From Cotesia glomerata (Eukaryota > Arthropoda > Insecta > Hymenoptera > Braconidae), in contig NC_058159.1 in the NCBI RefSeq assembly GCF_020080835.1, positions 29,673,525 through 29,737,524 on the forward strand: DNA of 64,000 nt. The letters are read 5' to 3'. Made by a program: the position numbers and the translations under genes. Positions 60,711 through 64,000 of this stretch are shown here, piece after piece; the stretch's first letter is position 1; every line of letters starts with the position of its first letter. Below the pieces are notes generated by a model that was not told the origin of the DNA, did no database searches, and worked only from the letters and a program-made list of their open reading frames with translations.

Positions 60711-62661
60711 AAGAATCACATTTTTTTTTTTACTTAATTTTTTTCTTTCAAGAAATTTAAACCAATTTTTTATAAATGTTAAAAACATCAAAAGTGTTTA
60801 AAATAATTTTTTGTTCATCAATTAAAAATTAAAAATTGTTTAATAATTTTTTTTACATAAAAATTATCTATAATTTTTTTTAGATTTAAAAAACTATATA
60901 AGTTCTTTAAATAATTACTAAAAAAAAAATGTTCCAGCCGCTTAAACTATTTAACAAATTTATTTGAAACGACCGTTTGTTAAAATTACACTTAACAACT
61001 AGTACACCCACCCGACAATGTAAACTACAGAGCCTTTCTCTTTCACCGAATCCTAAAAAAGTGTAAGCCGAACTCGTTACCCAAATAAAAAAGCCCCTGC
61101 AGGAAAGAAAGAGTATAGTAGTAAGCAGAAGAACTCAAGAAAGGGACAAGAGGGGGGGGGGTGCAATAAACATTAATCACAGCAAAGTAACGTAACATTA
61201 GTGTAGTTAATTAGACAAACACCCCGACTGGCTTCACACGCACACCCTCCGGTGTCATTTTTTGGGCATACTTAATATTTTGTTGAGTGCATTCTCGGCT
61301 CGAGTGCCACGCTGGCAATCATGTCGCTTTTCATCTTTGGAGGAAGGAGTGAGGCTTGACAGCGGCCTTAAAAAGACCAGAATAAGACACGGGACGAAAA
61401 TATATAACAGCAGACTCAGATGGAAACGAATTGGCCTGTAAGAAATTTGCCCTCGCTTTTGAGGCTCGACTGTTCAATATATATATATATATATATATAC
61501 ATATGTATAATTTAGCTTAAAGTTAAGGGTTAGAAAAAAAAGAGTCATAATAACAAGCATGAGTCGGCATTTCACACAAACAAGTCCCCACATGTCTTTA
61601 ATTTTTGACACATGAATATCTCTAAGGACAAATTTAGGCGGGTTAAATTATTAGTACTAATTACAAATGATATACACAGCTCGCTAATGACGAATAATGA
61701 GGACTAGCGACCACCAAGACTGAATATTTTGGACATTGTTGTTTCTTCTAATAATAACAGGACATTTCGCTTGGAATAAAAGCCGAGGAAGGGTGTGATG
61801 AAAAAACATAATAAACCGCTACGAATTTGGTATCCACCTGAGTGGTGAGCGATGACGAGACGAATCGAGTTAATTATTAGATGAACATGTGGGAATACAC
61901 TTCTATTGATTTCCAGCAACACCACCGTTTTAATTATACGGATCTGAGTCTGTTCGGTGGTCGAGATTAATAAAAAGCAAAAAATATATATGGGTGTATA
62001 TGTGTATTGTGTGGATAGATGTGGGATGGGACGAGGAGTCTTTGGATGAATAAGGTGAACGAATCGGATATATCCGATATTAAATGTATAAAGGTGAATG
62101 AACGCACTGATGAGAAATCTTTTGTAAGATTCAGTCAAAGGTTTCGGGATATAGAGCGAAATATCCGTCGCTGAGTTTATTATTTTTTTATGTCGAATCC
62201 GGGCTAGCTCAAAGACCGGTATCGTCGATACGAGGTAATAGCACACCGAATCAAATAATTAGGACTGATGGAGTAATACTGTGGATTGAAGATATAGAGA
62301 TTGAATTTGCACTGATAGAATTGATTAATTTTCGAAAATTTTTGGTTTTTTTTTTTAATTTTTAGTTTGAAAAGATTGAATCAATTATTGAGAAAAATTT
62401 TTTAATCAAGAAAATAAGTTTTGAGAGAAATTATTAATTTATTTTTTAATAAAAATCGATTTTAAAAATTAAGATTTGGATTTATTTATGGACTAGTTTT
62501 AAGGATTCAATATTTTTTATTTGTAACAGTAAAATAAATTGTAAAAATATTGATATTTTATCCTTGCTATAAAATATATAATTTTTTGTGTCTGACTTTT
62601 AAAATTTTGCCATTAAAATTTAATAAATAAATAAAATTTATCATCAGTTAATAAATATTAA
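60711..62661. other. AT-rich stretch and unique island
   Basis: 60960-62290 is GC-richer. The 180-codon minus-strand frame at 61704-62246 is the longest in the window, but its peptide is rich in Ile, Tyr and His in an irregular way, has no recognisable domain and lacks a promoter or splice context. I treat it as chance. An (AT)n run lies at 61478-61498. A decayed cactgatagaatt at 62309 may be a MITE-end remnant. Confidence 0.4.
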
Positions 62662-63596
62662 TTTATATTATTAAGAGGATAAGCAAAATTTTGTGGCCGG
62701 TGTATTTATATGATAAAATGGGTTTTTATGGTTAAATTTGGTATCATTAGAAAGGTCTTGACCTGGAATTGTGCCTTTTCAGAGTTTCATATCATTCTCA
62801 CCAATAGTCAATTTATGATGATAAGTATTTAGGCTGCATTCAAAAAATGCTCTATTTCTAGATTCATAATTAAGAAATTACCTTGTATCTCGTGAACTAT
62901 TGACATTTTTAAAGATATAAGCTCATCCTGATGTTACACTCATCAAGACCTTTCATTTGAGTAGCCACATCAATTTTTCATATATTTTATATATTTATAT
63001 ATTTTACAAATACCAAATATATAAAATATATAAAACATGCCATATGGGTACTCAAATGAAAGGTCTCGATGAGTGTAACATTGAAATGGGTTTATATCTT
63101 AAAAAATGTCAATAATTAAGAAATGACCCTGTATCTGGTGAACTATTGACATTTTTAAAGATATAAGCTCATCCTGATGTTACACTCATCAAGACCTTTC
63201 ATTTGAGTAGCCACATCAATTTTTCATATATTTTATATATTTATATATATGTATATATGAAAAATATATGAAAATGCATGTGGGTACTTAAATGAAAGTT
63301 CTTGATGAGTAAAGCTTAATAGATGATCACGTACCAGTATGATCACTCCATGTATTTGTATATCTATATTCACAAATATAGGTATATACAAATACATGGA
63401 GTGATCATATACTGGTACATGATCATATATTGGGGCTTTTACCTTATAACATCAGGACGAGCTTATTTCTTTGAAAACGTCAATAGTTAAAAAAGTACGG
63501 TACAATCTAACAAAAATCACTTTTTAATAAAGCAAAATTTTTTTTATTTATAGTTCACAAGTCACGGCAGTCATATAATTACTGCCAGGTTGCTAG
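62662..63596 (+). mobile_element. Helitron A copy, two subunits, nested foldback
   Basis: The 5' end is TTTATATTATTAAGAG (TC changed to TT) at 62662. The 3' end is a decayed hairpin gcagtcatataattactgcc, then AGGTTGCTAG at 63596. The first subunit is the cacaaatacca-loop variant shared with 34610-34780. The second is interrupted by a foldback insertion at 63310-63446. Confidence 0.88.
63310..63446. mobile_element. Foldback insertion inside Helitron A
   Basis: The arms ccatgtatttgtatat / atatacaaatacatgg, gtgatcat and taccagtat are inverse repeats around a 63355-63380 centre. It interrupts the Helitron sequence gatgagtgtaacatc between gatgag and taacatc, with TA at the left border and TA at the right. 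The element is about 137 bp. Confidence 0.75.
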
Positions 63597-64000
63597 TTAA
63601 TAATTAATTAAATATTAACTGGCAATAAAATTTTTTTAGACTGAATTGTATTATTATTAAATTTATTTTTCTATTAAAAAATAATCAATCTAGCTGATCT
63701 AATAAAATTATTCTATATAAAGTAACAAAATTGTAAAAAGTATCAAAGAAAAACTTTTCACTGACTTTTTATTTAAAAAATTTAACTAACAATTAATAGA
63801 TATTCATTAACTATAAAATATTAATAACCTGTTAATAAATATTTTGATTTAATTTAAAAAAAATGATTATCAGCTCTTATTAAATATTAACAAATCCTCC
63901 GATCAAAGTGGATTGGTAAGTGCGAAGTTGCCACAGTAGGGAATTTGTCGAAATCCTGATGGGAATTGAGATATCACTGGTAGTCGTATTCCTGTTCGAG
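63597..64000. other. AT-rich end of window
   Basis: 63775-63911 has ttaataaatatt motifs ending aacaaatcctccgatcaaagtg, probably a decayed right end of the CACTGATAGAAGG MITE family. No gene was seen. Confidence 0.4.

Noticed and set aside
61704..62246. 180-codon minus-strand ORF, longest in the window
   Set aside because: No recognisable domain, irregular composition rich in Ile/Tyr/His, no splice or promoter context; consistent with a chance frame.

Overview
The window looks like intergenic or very long intronic DNA from an insect nuclear genome. It is strongly AT-rich, with short GC-richer islands that keep their CpGs. It carries no bacterial-style gene packing, many microsatellites, and a dense population of non-autonomous DNA transposons. 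The one convincing gene is a two-exon secreted six-cysteine peptide with a 69-nt intron. A hymenopteran parasitoid, for example a braconid wasp, fits this mix (AT-rich genome, Helitrons, small cysteine-knot secreted peptides). That assignment is inference, not proven by any marker in the window.

Layout. About thirty islands of 0.4-1.4 kb of apparently unique, GC-richer sequence alternate with AT-rich, transposon-filled stretches. Ten copies of one Helitron family (here Helitron A; 5' TC, 3' hairpin GCAGTCAC-ATA-GTGACTGC then CTAG, A^T insertion) occupy about 8.3 kb: 3168-4261, 8622-9208, 12687-13603, 34141-35380, 36808-37472, 48146-48914, 55402-56295, 58066-58888, 60028-60385 and 62662-63596. 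Their interiors are built from 1-4 palindromic subunits. A second Helitron family (B; 32060-32527 and 50432-50840) carries arrays of a 15-bp palindrome that matches the RFX X-box. A third (C) is at 17780-18349.

TA-flanked foldback elements (MITEs) with termini of the form CAC-N-G form at least six sequence families (10690, 17156, 19574, 21115, 23415, 28195, 41331, 41902, 43080, 45238, 51071, 60469, 6935). Two of them, at 41902-42386 and 45238-46724, contain a tRNA-like module with A box, B box and a T6 terminator. Nesting is common. The clearest stack is at 41331-43822, where a MITE is interrupted by a LINE 3' end and by a second MITE. Related repeats elsewhere in the window serve as empty-site references for several insertions.

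Genes. The cysteine-knot peptide gene (27245-27526, with a TATA box at 27159) is the only gene I support firmly. A short open frame at 812-955 with GC-rich third codon positions behind a good splice acceptor may be a real exon of an unrecognised gene. A 57-codon LINE reverse-transcriptase C-terminus (41654-41826) and a shared decayed ORF inside a dispersed repeat (22282-22536, relative near 44400-44560) are transposon-derived. No rRNA, CRISPR, operon or viral gene block was seen.
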